DNA from: Heterodera schachtii
Taxonomy: Eukaryota; Nematoda; Chromadorea; Rhabditida; Heteroderidae
DNA: 64,000 nt
Direction of reading: 5' to 3'
NCBI GenBank assembly: GCA_023374025.1
Contig: SIJG01000020.1
Span: 1,037,121 to 1,101,120 of the forward strand
Below are positions 36,200 through 46,133 of the stretch, piece after piece. Position 1 is the stretch's first letter. Each line of letters starts with the position of its first letter. Position numbers and translations under genes: made by a program. The notes beneath the pieces were generated by a model that searched no databases, was not told the DNA's origin, and was given only the letters and a program-made list of their open reading frames with translations.

Positions 36200-36710
36200 G
36201 TCCCGAATAATTTGCCTAACAAATAAGCATGTTGGTATTAAGATGTTTGCCGATGACATTAAAATTTACATTGAGCATAAATATGAGAAAAATAGAGAGA
36301 ATATATCTTCCGCGCTTGAGCCAATAAATAAATGGTCATAAAATAATGGCCAAAATATCAATAGGAAAAACAATGGTCCTTTTTGAAACATTAATTGCGG
36401 CTTATAAACGCTATATCAGACCACAGTTAGAATACGCCACAGAAATTTGGAATCCATTAAAAAAGAAAATGTCCGCAAAATTGAAGCAGTCTAAAAAATT
36501 TTTACAAGAAAAGCCTTCAAAAAATGTGGGCTTGTTCCCATGCCGTATGAAGAAAGGTTAAATGTTTGCGGAATTAAGACATTGGAAATTAGGCGTAAAA
36601 TTAATGATATTACAACAACTTTTAAAATCCTAAAACACATACACATCTTAAACCATCTAACTTTTTTGCTGTTGCTAAACGGGCTATTCGCAAACCTTTT
36701 TTTTTTTTAC
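36190..36710 (+). pseudogene. Decayed non-LTR retrotransposon (LINE) reverse-transcriptase fragment
   Basis: Translated pieces in shifting frames match the end of a LINE reverse transcriptase: MFADDIKIYIE (F-A-D-D catalytic box), AYKRYIRPQLEYATEIWNP (the Y-x-x-x-x-R-P-x-L-E-Y block) and PYEERLNVCGIKTLEIRRK (the Y-x-E-R-L-x-x-L block). Several stops and frame changes separate them, so the copy is dead. It begins where the foldback at 35821-36199 ends and is cut on the right by the element at 36766. Confidence 0.78.
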
Positions 36711-36765
36711 AAAATAGGATATATATTACAAAAACAAAAAATAATTTTTTTAATAGGGTTATTAA

Positions 36766-37388
36766 TAGGGCCGCGACTTTTAGTGACGAAAAATCCCAAA
36801 ATAGTTAACTAAAACAGTGACGAAAAAGTGCCAAAAAAGTGACAAAATAGTGAAAAAAGTCCGAAATAGTGACGAATAATGACATAATTTTCAACCAAAA
36901 AATGAGCAAAAAAATTTTATTCACTAATTTCAGTTGCAAATGAGGTAAATTTCCTTTCTAACATTTATCTTAACAAATATTGACATTTTTTAAATCAAAA
37001 ATTTTGTCAAGAAAAAATTTGGGTGAAAAATTTTTATGAAAATTTTCCAATTCTTAGTGGTATTTTTCAAAAATTTTTTATGTCGATTCTTAGGGGTGCA
37101 TTTTTTGAAAAAAATTTTAGATCGCTTCTTAGGGGTGCATTTTTTGATTTTATTGCATTTTTGTTAAGGAATTTTCCAAAAAATGTCGAAATAGTGAAAA
37201 AATAGTGACAAAACGCCAAAAAAGTGAATTTTCACTATTTTAAGTGACGAAACGCCAAAATAGTGATTTCTAGTGACGAAAAATGACGTCCAAATGAAAA
37301 AAATTTTAATGCAGAAATGCGTTTTTTGAGCTCCTTTCTTCAAATCAATCGAGCAAAAAAAGTTTTTTCACTAGAAATCGCGGCCCTA
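36766..37388. mobile_element. Miniature TIR element (TAGGGCCGCGA)
   Basis: About 620 bp with inverted ends GGGCCGCGACTTTTAGTGA / TCACTAGAAATCGCGGCCC, bordered on both sides by TA. The interior holds many copies of AAATAGTGACGAAAA-type sequence. The TA border would fit a Tc1/mariner-type insertion, but a hAT assignment is not excluded. Confidence 0.7.
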
Positions 37389-38119
37389 GTTTTATGGTTT
37401 GTCCGATAAATAAAAAAATAAATAAAATAATTTAATAATTACTACCGTTAAAATTAAAAATTTATTAAAGGTCAAATCGACGAAATTTTAGAGATTTTTG
37501 GCAAATTTCAATTCAGGAATACTTTAATGACTTTTTAAGTGACTTTGATTATGTAGTTTACGACTCAACAAACAAAAACAAATTGGCCAAAAACGAATTG
37601 AAGTTTTACCGGCAGTTTAAATTTATCGCAATCAACAAAAAAAACTAAATAGGCGTTTTTTTCACAATTTTATTATAAAACGCCATTTGGCGGATTTAAC
37701 AAAATGCATAAAATGGCGGTTTTTAAGAAAAGACCCAGCACATCTCCTAAAATCAAAGGCTTTCGAATAGCAAAATTTTTAAATTAACAATAAAATGAAT
37801 TGTTGAATTGAGAAAGAGATCAATCTTTACCTCAATTTTAAGTGCCACGTAAACATTTCATCATTTATTTGTTCACCTACGATTATTAGGACGAAAATCC
37901 GTTCCGTTATGAATTAAAGCAGTGCCAAAACAAACCATTACAAATTTAAAAAAAATTAAAATGTCAAAATGGTGTTTGATCAGCAGAAGACAGGTGGAAA
38001 AAAATGTAGAAAAAAGTTTCCGATAATTAAAAAAAACGGAAAATAAAAGGCGAGCGAAAAAGAGAAAACCGTACAAAGGCATAATTAATTAATTAATTTA
38101 ATTGGCTTTTTCTCTCTTA
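37389..38119. other. Upstream region of the 34-residue-repeat gene, duplicated elsewhere
   Basis: Non-coding DNA. Bases about 37560-37740 recur in inverted form at 52890-53110, and bases about 37738-38111 recur at about 51897-52260 and, inverted, at 48290-48640. A run of TTAATTAATTAATT at 38083-38099 sits directly before the gene. Confidence 0.6.
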
Positions 38120-39025
38120 ATGCGCTCCCTTCTGTTCCTCGCCTTCGTGGCACTTTTCGTCGTCAAATGTTCGGCCGATGAGTCAATGCAAAATGATGAA
38201 AATGATGAGCAATTCCCTCCCGGACCACCGCCAAGCAATGAAATGTCGGAAGAATCAAACGATCGCCGCAAGCGAAGCCCTTTCTTCAACTTTTTCGGGC
38301 GCTTCAAAAAGGGAGGACGAGGAGGACGGCCAAAAGGGGAAAAGCCGAACGGAGTGCCACCCACGGGAAGTCCACCCGCGGAGCGGAAGAAGCGCAGCAT
38401 GGACAAAGAAAATGCCAAAAAAGGAGGACCGCCAAAGGGGGAAAAGCCGACCGGAGTGCCACCCACGGGGAGTCCCCCCACGGAGCGGGAGAAGCGCAGC
38501 ATGGACAAAGGAAATGCCAAAAAAGGAGGACCGCCAAAAGGGGAAAAGCCGACCGGAGTGCCACCCACGGGAAGTCCACCCGCGGAGCGGAAGAAGCGCG
38601 GCATGGACAAAGGAAATGCCAAAAAAAGAGGACCGCCAAAGGGGGAAAAGCCGACCGGAGTGCCACCCACGGGAAGTCCACCCGCGGAGCGGAAGAAGCG
38701 CGGCATGGACAAAGGAAATGCCAAAAAAGGAGGACCGCCAAAGGGGGAAAAGCCGACCGGAGTGCCACCCAGGGGAAGTCCACCCGCGGAGCGGAAGAAG
38801 CGCAGCATGGACAAAGGAAATGCCAAAAAAGGAGGACCGCCAAAGGGGGAAAAGCCGACCGGAGTGCCACCCAGGGGAAGTCCACCCGCGGAGCGGGAGA
38901 AGCGCAGCATGGACAAAGCAAAAGCCAAAAAAGGAGGACGCCAAAGGGACCCCCGCCGACTTCGTCCGCCCCAACGAAAGAAAAAGAGGAGAAAAAAGAT
39001 GAAGCAAAAGAAGCGATTAATTTGA
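38120..39025 (+). CDS. Secreted protein with six 34-residue repeats and dibasic sites, 301 aa
   Basis: Single exon from ATG 38120. Residues 1-22 are a signal peptide (MRSLLFLAFVALFVVKCSA). An acidic spacer and a basic stretch (DRRKRSPFFNFFGRFKKG) lead into six tandem units of exactly 102 bp, starting at 38329, 38431, 38533, 38635, 38737 and 38839. Each unit reads PKGEKPTGVPPTGSPPAER, then KKR or EKR, then SMDKGNAKKGG. The repeated dibasic/tribasic sites would release peptides containing PTGVPPTGSPP, a layout typical of multi-copy peptide precursors. The tail is very basic (KKKRRKKMKQKKRLI). The earlier in-frame codon at 38102 is not ATG and was not used. The function is unknown; a plant-peptide mimic is a hypothesis (see findings). 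Confidence 0.8.
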   Translation: MRSLLFLAFVALFVVKCSADESMQNDENDEQFPPGPPPSNEMSEESNDRRKRSPFFNFFGRFKKGGRGGRPKGEKPNGVPPTGSPPAERKKRSMDKENAKKGGPPKGEKPTGVPPTGSPPTEREKRSMDKGNAKKGGPPKGEKPTGVPPTGSPPAERKKRGMDKGNAKKRGPPKGEKPTGVPPTGSPPAERKKRGMDKGNAKKGGPPKGEKPTGVPPRGSPPAERKKRSMDKGNAKKGGPPKGEKPTGVPPRGSPPAEREKRSMDKAKAKKGGRQRDPRRLRPPQRKKKRRKKMKQKKRLI

Positions 39026-39264
39026 TGGAGGATTTGAGTGATAAATGCAATAGAACAATGATTTGTGAGTTGAAAGTGTAAGAAAGTTGATAAATTAAAT
39101 TCAATTTACTGCGATTGAATTTTAGTGATTGATTGGTCAGATAAATGAAATATCAATTAGAAATTATTTTTTTTGTATTGTAGTGCGGGCTCTCAAAGTG
39201 CCTGGGAGGCAGAGAGTTTCTCATTGCTCTGATGAAAAAGGGCAATAGAAGGGTGTAAAGGGTG

Positions 39265-39334
39265 CCCTGTGTAGCTCAGTGGTTAGAGCATTCCACGGAA
39301 AGGAAGGGTCGTGGGTTCAATTCCCACCACAGGC
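39265..39334 (+). other. tRNA-like Pol III unit inside the 5' LTR
   Basis: A tRNA-like sequence with A box TAGCTCAGTGGTTAGAGC and B box GTGGGTTCAATTCCCAC. The acceptor-type arms CCCTGTG / CACAGGC pair at six of seven positions, a D arm GCTC/GAGC is intact, and the T stem is GTGGG/CCCAC. The anticodon arm is weak and position 33 is C, so it is not a normal tRNA. The flanking GGTGTAAAGG / CCTTTTACACC lengthens the stem. A second identical copy is at 39674-39743 in the 3' LTR. Confidence 0.75.
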
Positions 39335-39587
39335 TGACCTTTTACACCTCCGCCATCCACCAAATTCCTACATGGCGCTCCTGGGTGGATTGACGCATCG
39401 GAGTAATCGATCTCTGTGGGAGACGATTCTCCTCTCTGTCTTGTGTGCCTGGGGGGCAACAAAGTTCAGAGACCACGATTGGGATGTGTCTGCTACATTC
39501 GGTGGCTTGACGTCTGGGACTCAAGTTCACCTCTCCACTCTTAAAACCAATAAGAGACCGGAGACCGGTCTTCACAAAGGCTGGGGA

Positions 39588-39781
39588 TGTAGTGCGGGCT
39601 CTCAAAGTGCCTGGGAGGCAGAGAGTTTCTCATTGCTCTGATGAAAAAGGGCAATAGAAGGGTGTAAAGGGTGCCCTGTGTAGCTCAGTGGTTAGAGCAT
39701 TCCACGGAAAGGAAGGGTCGTGGGTTCAATTCCCACCACAGGCTGACCTTTTACACCTCCGCCATCCACCAAATTCCTACA
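39588..39781 (+). repeat. 3' LTR of the miniature retrotransposon
   Basis: Same length and, by direct comparison, same sequence as 39179-39372, including the tRNA-like unit at 39674-39743. Confidence 0.88.
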
Positions 39782-40341
39782 GTATTTCTTTGATTTTGGG
39801 TTTAGCGATTATAACCGTATTTATCAAGTATTACCACTAACTTTTCTTAGAAACTACTTAAATATCTGAAAAATGCATACAAGCATAACTTTTTATGCAG
39901 ATCAATTAATTGCTTGGGAACTTCTAAAAAACTAATTTACAATATGTTTTTAATCTATTTAATCATTTTTTGAAAACTTGAAAAAAACATCGGTCACTTG
40001 AAATAATTGTCCAGGAAAAGGTTTTTCCGTGTTTTGCCTGGACCTGGATTTTTTTACATTTGACTGGATCTGGATTTACTGGACAAAAATCCAGGAAAAT
40101 ATACATCAATACCAGGGCTGGCCGTGATCACGGATCACGGGAATCACGGGGTTTTTGGGGTGCCGTGATCTCGGATCACGGGTCACGGATTTTTTCAATT
40201 TTTCCGTAATTTTGATCCGTGATTGGCATTTTATATAGGGGAATTTTTATTGAGACGAATATATGAAATTGATGGGAAAAGAGAAAATTTTTGAGAAAAA
40301 ATTAATTAAATAAATCATTTCTGTTAAAAATTAAGAACATA

Positions 40342-40410
40342 TATGTAGCTTAGTGGTTAAGCCTTCTGTGTTTCGTTATTTTCCCTTGAGTTCAATTCCA
40401 CATTGGGACA
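40342..40410 (+). pseudogene. tRNA-like sequence inside the hAT-type element
   Basis: A box TAGCTTAGTGGTTAAGC and B box GAGTTCAATTCC at tRNA spacing. A related copy lies on the minus strand at about 54755-54835, embedded in the same flanking sequence, so it travels as part of the element. Stem pairing is poor, and it is unlikely to be a working tRNA. Confidence 0.5.
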
Positions 40411-40590
40411 GTAGATTTTTTTCATATTTTCTTTAAATTATTTTAATTAAAATTTAATTAAAAGAAAGTTTTCTTACATTTAAAATATTTTCTTTATTTT
40501 TTAAAACATTAGATCCATAAATTAACAAATGATTGGATATTTTTTGGACAAAATCTGTTAACAAATTCATTCAAATTTTCAAAATTTTTC

Positions 40591-41022
40591 CCGGCGGCGC
40601 CTATAGGCACCACCGGACCCCCATTTTACATAATTTTCTGGAATTTGGACCATAAAATGGCAGAAAAATAGCCCTTTTTTGGCGCAAAAACGGCTAAAAA
40701 TCCTTATTTTTTCTCTCCGTCGATGATAATTTTGGTCCAAAAGACTTTTTTGTTCAACATCAAAAATTAGCTTATTTGTTAGAGGAATTTTTTTTTTCTA
40801 TATAAAATAGAGTTTTGATTAAATTTAAGAAAAGTTTTGAAAATTTTCTTAGGAAATTTACTTAAAAATTAAAATTTTCCATAGAGATTTCTATAAAAAG
40901 CTCTAATTTCCTCAAAAAATTGGCTCAATATTGTAAATGTTGACATTTTTGGACAAAATCTGCGAACAAATCGCATTAAAAATTACAAATTTTTCCCCGG
41001 CGGCACCTATTGGCACCACTGT
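40591..41022. repeat. GC hairpins, 406 bp apart (copies 5 and 6)
   Basis: Degenerate copies at 40591-40616 (ends CACCGG) and 40997-41022 (centre and right arm changed) inside the hAT-type element at 40113-41330. These are the most decayed members of the family. Confidence 0.75.
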
Positions 41023-41491
41023 TCCCTGTACTCGAAAAGTTTTTTGGAAAAAGTACGCCGCAAAAAAGCGGTTTATATGGTTTGTTTTCTTTAAAATATA
41101 TTTTGTTTATTTTTCCAGCGATTAAATTCCGTTTTATATTAATAAATTGAAATAAAAAAATCATTCAGAAAATTTTTTACAAACACGGATCACGGCTCAC
41201 GGATTCACGGGAATCACGGGGTTTTTTGGGGTGCCGTGATCACGGTTCACGGCTCACGGATTTTTTTGAAAGCCACGTGATCACGGCTCACGGATTTCCG
41301 TGATTGTAAATTCAATCACGGCCAGCCCTAATCAATACATATCTATTTTCATTTTTTTAACTTATTTTAAGATTTTTGAAAATTAAAAATAAAAAAAAAA
41401 ATTTTTTTAATGTATCCCTAAAAACCGATTTTTTCCAATAAAGACTTTCGAATGCGCTATTTTATGTCTGGAGAACTCAAGTATATTTACT

Positions 41492-42369
41492 AGAGACCGG
41501 CGCGGGACGGGATCCCGCGCGGGATTTTGCGGGATCCCAGTCCGCAATCCCGCATTTTTTGCAAAATGCGGGATTTGCGGGATTGCGGGATTTGCGGGAT
41601 TAATCCCGCGGGATCCCGTCCCGCAAAGAATTTTGAGTTCCAATCCCGCAGCGGGATCCGCAAATTTGACTTTTTGTGCGGGATTCTGCGGGATTTCATT
41701 GATTTTTTGAAAATTTTAAAGAACAGAATGCCAAAATTTTTGAATAAATTATAATAAATTCAATCAAATTAAATCCATTTTTCAACTCAAATTTCATCTA
41801 GAATTTGCAAAAATTTCCCGGCGGCGCCTATCGGCACCGCCGGATCGGCGTTTACTTATTAATCCTGCTGTAGAAATGAGTCAAAAAGTACGACGTTTTT
41901 TCATGTTTGGACAAAATCAGTTAAGAAATTGACAAAATTTTCAAAAAAAAAATTTCGGCGGCGCCTATCGGCACCGCCGGACCCATTTTTTCTAGTTTTT
42001 TGAAAAAATTGCGCCGGAAAAAAGCTGTTTTGAAAAAAATAGTCAAATTTATGGACCATTAACAGATTTGATTCCCGATCTCTTTTTACCATCTGACCCA
42101 TTCGGAAAATCTTAGTCGCCCCTTTTAATGCATCCCGCCAGCCCCTAAAAATTTATTTTCCAAAATATCAGGTATTTTTTCTTTTTTGGAAATTTTTTGA
42201 AATTTAATTGATTTTTTTTAAAATTTTCAAAATCCCGCAATCCCGCGCGGGATCCCGCAAATTTTAAATGCGGGATTTGCGGGATTAATCCCGCGGGATC
42301 CCGTCCCGCAAAAAATTTTGGATTCCAATCCCGCAGCGGGATCCGCAAATTTGAAATTTCCGGTCTCTA
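41492..42369. mobile_element. Non-autonomous TIR element (AGAGACCGG family), copy B, uninterrupted
   Basis: 878 bp with ends AGAGACCGGCGCGGG / CCGGTCTCTA and a perfect 9-bp target-site duplication ATATTTACT (41483-41491, 42370-42378). Bases 41492-41760 match 11138-11407, and 41760-42369 match 14508-15049 with indels, so this copy shows the state before the MULE insertion. The left and right ends are made of CGGGATTTGCGGGAT-type palindromes, and two GC hairpins lie in the middle. Confidence 0.9.
41818..41980. repeat. Paired GC hairpins, 137 bp apart (copies 7 and 8)
   Basis: Copies at 41818-41843 (perfect consensus) and 41955-41980 (first base T), in element copy B; they correspond to the pair at 14565-14717. 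Confidence 0.9.
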
Positions 42370-42839
42370 ATATTTACTATTTTTTTTTAATTTAATAACT
42401 GGCCCTTAGGGGTCATATGAGATGGGCTCGAATCAAACTTCAGATTCAGGATCAGCGCATTTTTTTACCTTTAATTCATCGGAAAGAAAATTCTAATAAA
42501 TAAAATTTTTGAAAAAAAATTAAGTACTTGATGAGAAATCCTAGACAAAAATCAATGCTTTTGCAAAACCCGAGCTCAGATTTGTGATCAGCGCATTCAA
42601 TCCTAGAAAAAATGCTTCTTAAATTTTTATATTTATTTTACGCAGAAACCACAAAACTGCACCATTGCCGGCAAAAAATTTATGATCATTAGGCAGGCAA
42701 ATACAATATGTACAACACAATACATAATTATAATTACAACGCTTTGAGGGAATACAAAATCAAACGATATGTACATATAATACACAATTAAGACCTATAT
42801 ACATAGCAATACGCCACCGAAATATGATCGATTTTCATT

Positions 42840-43847
42840 CTACGCGTCAGCAGCGAAATCCTTGGGCTTCCACGCGTTCAAAACATCCCGAATCAACTGA
42901 AGAACAGCATCCGTTTCCCCGGCCACTTCGTTTGCACCAATTTCAGCCATCGCTTCGTCGAGTGCCTAAAAATTTGCAAATGAATTCCAAAAAACAAGAA
43001 AGTCAAAAAGAATGATGACTTTCTGCGCAAGCTGACGAGCTTCCTGCGGCAACTTTAAGATTTCAAAGTGGAACAGAGCGAAGTTGTGCGCCAGGCCCAG
43101 GCGAGTCGGATTGGACGGTTTCATCTCCTTGGTGGCGATTTCAAGTCCATCTTGGTAGGCATGTTTTGAGAGGTCCATGACAGCTAAAAAAAAGAGCGAA
43201 TTTGTGGGAGAAAAGAGAGCAAAAAAGCCATTACCAGGGCGCTCCTCCCCCGGCGCCACTTCGATCATGTAGCGGTAGTAATCGCCCTTCATCTTCAAGT
43301 AGAAAGCCTTGGCCTCAGCGTCGCTCGCCTTCGGAAGAAGCATTTCATTGATGGCTCCCTAAACGGGGATAAATGGGAAAATGTTCAAAATTCAAGAGGA
43401 AAAAAAACAAAAAACTGACCAAAATATCGTGGCAAATGCTGAGCAGTTCTGACTCCATCTTCGTCCGGTACTCTTCCGCCACCTGTAAAAAGGGGAAACA
43501 TCAAAAAGGAACACGCTGCTGACACTTGTGCCCAAACTCCACCTGTATTTGCTGGTCCGTAAGGTCCAAAGAGACGCGTTGTTCCGCGTAACAGAGCGAA
43601 CGCCACGACGCACGACGCGCAGTAATCGCACCTTTGTAGGCGGTGCCGAGCAACTCGCGCTCCTCGCTGTTCAAATTGGCGTCCGCTTGGATCATCTGAA
43701 AATAAAAAAAATGAAACAAATCAAATGCAATGCGTTCAATCCTCTCGACCACACCTTCTGCATTGCCTCGGTCATGTCATCGTAGCGTCGTGCCTTCTCA
43801 CACACTCGGGCAAAGAACACAATGTCCTCTTTGGAATCGGTGACCAT
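42840..43847 (-). CDS. 14-3-3 protein, divergent
   Basis: Phosphoserine/threonine-binding adaptor of the 14-3-3 family. Minus-strand exons: about 43754-43847 (MVTDSKEDIVFFARVCEKA), about 43547-43696, about 43420-43483, about 43236-43361, about 43017-43183 and 42840-42965. Family landmarks are LNSEERELLGTAYK, the ARRASWR block that carries the phosphate-binding arginine, KMKGDYYRYMIEV (second arginine/tyrosine pair), SNPTRLGLAHNFALFHFEIL, and the C-terminal LQLIRDVLNAW helix. The surrounding residues differ from the usual NLLSVAYKNV / SSIEQK and PIRLGLALNFSVF, so this is a diverged paralogue. The C-terminus is KPKDFAADA. Fragments of this gene recur at 47815, 52433, 54934 and 57645. Confidence 0.92.
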
Positions 43848-43929
43848 TGCGCAATTCGAAGAAACAATTTGTAGTATGGAGGAAATGCACTGCACACGAA
43901 ATGTGAGGTTGATTGAAGAAAACCGCCTC

Positions 43930-43937
43930 TTTATATA
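43930..43937 (-). promoter_or_regulatory. TATA box of the 14-3-3 gene
   Basis: TATATAAA on the minus strand about 83 bases upstream of the ATG. The copy of this promoter at 57.7 kb reads TATATAAC at the same place. Confidence 0.5.
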
Positions 43938-44450
43938 CACAATTTTTGGGCTTGCTCCACTCGACAACGACGCGCGATCCAAGCGTTTTTTTTCATAATT
44001 GGCGATTCGCAACCGCGGCAATTTGAATCCGCGACCACGAAATTTTTTTGCGCGATCTTTACGACTGCGATCCACGGCTTTTCCGGGACTATATAATTAT
44101 TTACAAATTAATTGGTAAAATGAAGAATACCTCCCAACTTTGATTTTGTATATAAATTACATATATCATTCGAATCCGTTCGATGAGAAATCGAATGGTG
44201 CAAATTTTTTCATATTTTAATGAAAATGATAAATTCCAAGTGTGTGTAAAAATATTTGGTTGAGATCAATTTGATCAAAAATGAAAAAACGGTCGTATTC
44301 TCGAAGACTAGCGCCAAAAGGACTGAATCTCCTAAAGAAAGAAAACGGCGCTAGTGAAAAAGTGAGTTTTTGAATTTTATCAAAAACAAAAGGGGAGACC
44401 TTTTTGTTTTGCAAAATTTTTCTTTATAAAAAACCATAATAATTTGTTAT

Positions 44451-44631
44451 CCGGGGTTGTCGCTGATCACGAATCTGATATGTATTTTGACTAATTTCTA
44501 ATCCCTAACCCGAACTCGAATTCAAAACTTTGAATTTTTTAAATTATGATTTTTTGTTCAAATTTAGATTAGGAAATCGGAACTTGTCAAAATAATTGAA
44601 AGATTCGTGGTCGCGGACCCCAAAAACCCCA
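44451..44631. repeat. Foldback relic
   Basis: Inverted ends CCGGGGTTGTCGCTGATCACG / CGTGGTCGCGGACCCCA around AACCCGAACTCGAA, the same family as 35821-36199 but shorter and eroded. Confidence 0.5.
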
Positions 44632-44910
44632 GAGAATAAATTAAAATAAACTGATAAAAAGTTTGTAAAATGTCACATTATCATCTATTTCTTGCAAAAC
44701 CATTATATTCTTAAGGAGAAGAAATTCATAAAGAATCTCTCCCTAACCCACAAATCCAACCAATTTATTATCAAAATGTCTAACAATTTCTTCAAGTTTT
44801 ACCATAATAATCCGTTGAAAACAAATAAAAATTTATTTGATTCTTTAACGAATTCGAATAATTAAAAAAAATAATAATAAAACAGAGGAACATCAGAAGC
44901 GTCATCAAAT

Positions 44911-45451
44911 GGCTCCCGGACTTTTCGACAGAGGACTTTTCGACAGCAAAACAAAATAATGGACTTTTCGACAGTAAACATAAAAACAAATAATTCTTAT
45001 TAGAATAAATTATATTGCTGTCAATTTTACTACATTTTCTTTTAAATTAACATACTAATATATATTGCTAAAACAGAATTACTAGAGATACGTTTTTTAT
45101 GTTTTTTACCTGGAAAATTTTTTTTAAAAAATACACCCTAAAGAACCGATCTTAAAATTTTCAAAAATATAATCCCAAGAAGAATGAAAAATTTTTTCAA
45201 AAATTCATCTTAAATATTTATTTGTTTATTTTCTTTAATAATTTTTGATTTTAAAAATTATTTATCTCAATATTGGCTTGGCTTAATTTTGTTGCTTTCT
45301 CGAAAAATTTTACGATTTTACACCACTAAATTTTAAATTTAATTAGGTCGAAAAGTCACCTCCTCAAATTTTAAATATTTCTGTCGAAATGTCCTTTGCT
45401 GTCGAAATGTCCTTTGCTGTCGAAAAGTCCTCTGTCGAAAAGTCGGGCGCC
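44911..45451. mobile_element. Miniature element with TTTTCGACAG-array termini
   Basis: 541 bp. Left end GGCTCCCGGACTTTTCGACA, right end the complement of GGCGCCCGACTTTTCGACA; each end has two to five units of GGACTTTTCGACAG(C). The structure, a GG-C-rich tip followed by tandem subrepeats, parallels the MULE at 11409. No exact target-site duplication was found and it has no coding capacity. Confidence 0.7.
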
Positions 45452-45778
45452 ACATCACAAATAACAACTTATTGTGCCCTGAACAGCGGCGGCATTTTCT
45501 TCGTGGCAAATACCCGTGGCATTTTTGTCAAATGCTGGTGGGTTGAGTCCCGGTGATTGGAATGATGGTGGATTCAGTCCATGATTGGAATGCCGGAGAA
45601 TTGAGTCCCAGTGACTGGAATGGGGGACTCTAAAAGATATTAATACACATTCATGATTTATTAATCTTTCTGCAAAAATCTGACGCTGGAATTGAAGAAG
45701 GGCTCTGAGATTAAAAAATTTTAATGCCACTCATTTTGAGTTATACATGGGAAATTCGAAAATTTGTATATGTGGTGT

Positions 45779-46133
45779 GGGCGCCGGCCAACTGGGCGCC
45801 AGCCTGGTTTTTGGAGCATAACTCATTTCATAGTTGTCCGAATTGAATAAATTTAAGAGCATTCGATAGCCCTATGTATTCTCTATTAGCATTTAAAATT
45901 TCAAAAAATTTCGTCAGGTTTCAAAAAAGTTATGGCCAAAAATTTTCGGAAAACCCAGTTTGTCTAGTTTTTTTGGCCACAACTTTTCCGAAACTTAATG
46001 AAATTTTTTGATTTTTTACATGCCAATAGAGAATACATAGGGCTATCGAATGCTCTTAAATTTATTCAATTCGGACAACTATGAAAAGAGTTACGCTCCA
46101 AAAACCAGGCTGGCGCCCAGTTGACCGGCGCCC
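45779..46133. repeat. Large inverted repeat (GGCGCCAGCCTGG foldback)
   Basis: Two arms of about 165 bp around a short centre. They begin GGCGCCGGCCAACTGGGCGC on the left and end with its near-complement on the right; a long shared stretch includes CTATGTATTCTCTATT. It reads as a foldback-type miniature element. Confidence 0.8.

Larger units (their letters stand above)
39179..39781. mobile_element. Miniature LTR retrotransposon (TRIM) with intact LTRs
   Basis: Two 194-bp direct repeats (39179-39372 and 39588-39781) look identical, start TGTAG and end CTACA. The 4-bp sequence GTAT flanks both ends (39175-39178, 39782-39785). Directly after the left LTR is TGGCGCTCCTGGGTGG, a primer-binding site beginning TGG as expected for the CCA end of a tRNA. 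Directly before the right LTR is the purine-rich AAAGGCTGGGGA. The 215-bp interior encodes nothing convincing. Identical LTRs mean a recent insertion. It depends on another retrotransposon for enzymes. Confidence 0.88.
40113..41330. mobile_element. hAT-type element (CAGGGCTGGCCGTGA family)
   Basis: 1218 bp with ends CAGGGCTGGCCGTGATCACG / ATCACGGCCAGCCCTA and an 8-bp target-site duplication ATCAATAC (40105-40112, 41331-41338). Both ends hold CACGGATCACGG-type palindromic clusters. The interior holds a tRNA-like stretch (about 40342-40410) and two GC hairpins (40591, 40997). No transposase is encoded. Confidence 0.88.

Noticed and set aside
38098..39104. Antisense frames of 250-276 residues
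   Set aside because: Open only because the 102-bp unit lacks stops in those frames; no signal peptide, no splice sites, odd composition.
39265..39334. A normal tRNA gene
   Set aside because: Position 33 is not T, the anticodon stem is weak, the sequence is duplicated exactly within LTRs, and one acceptor pair is mismatched.
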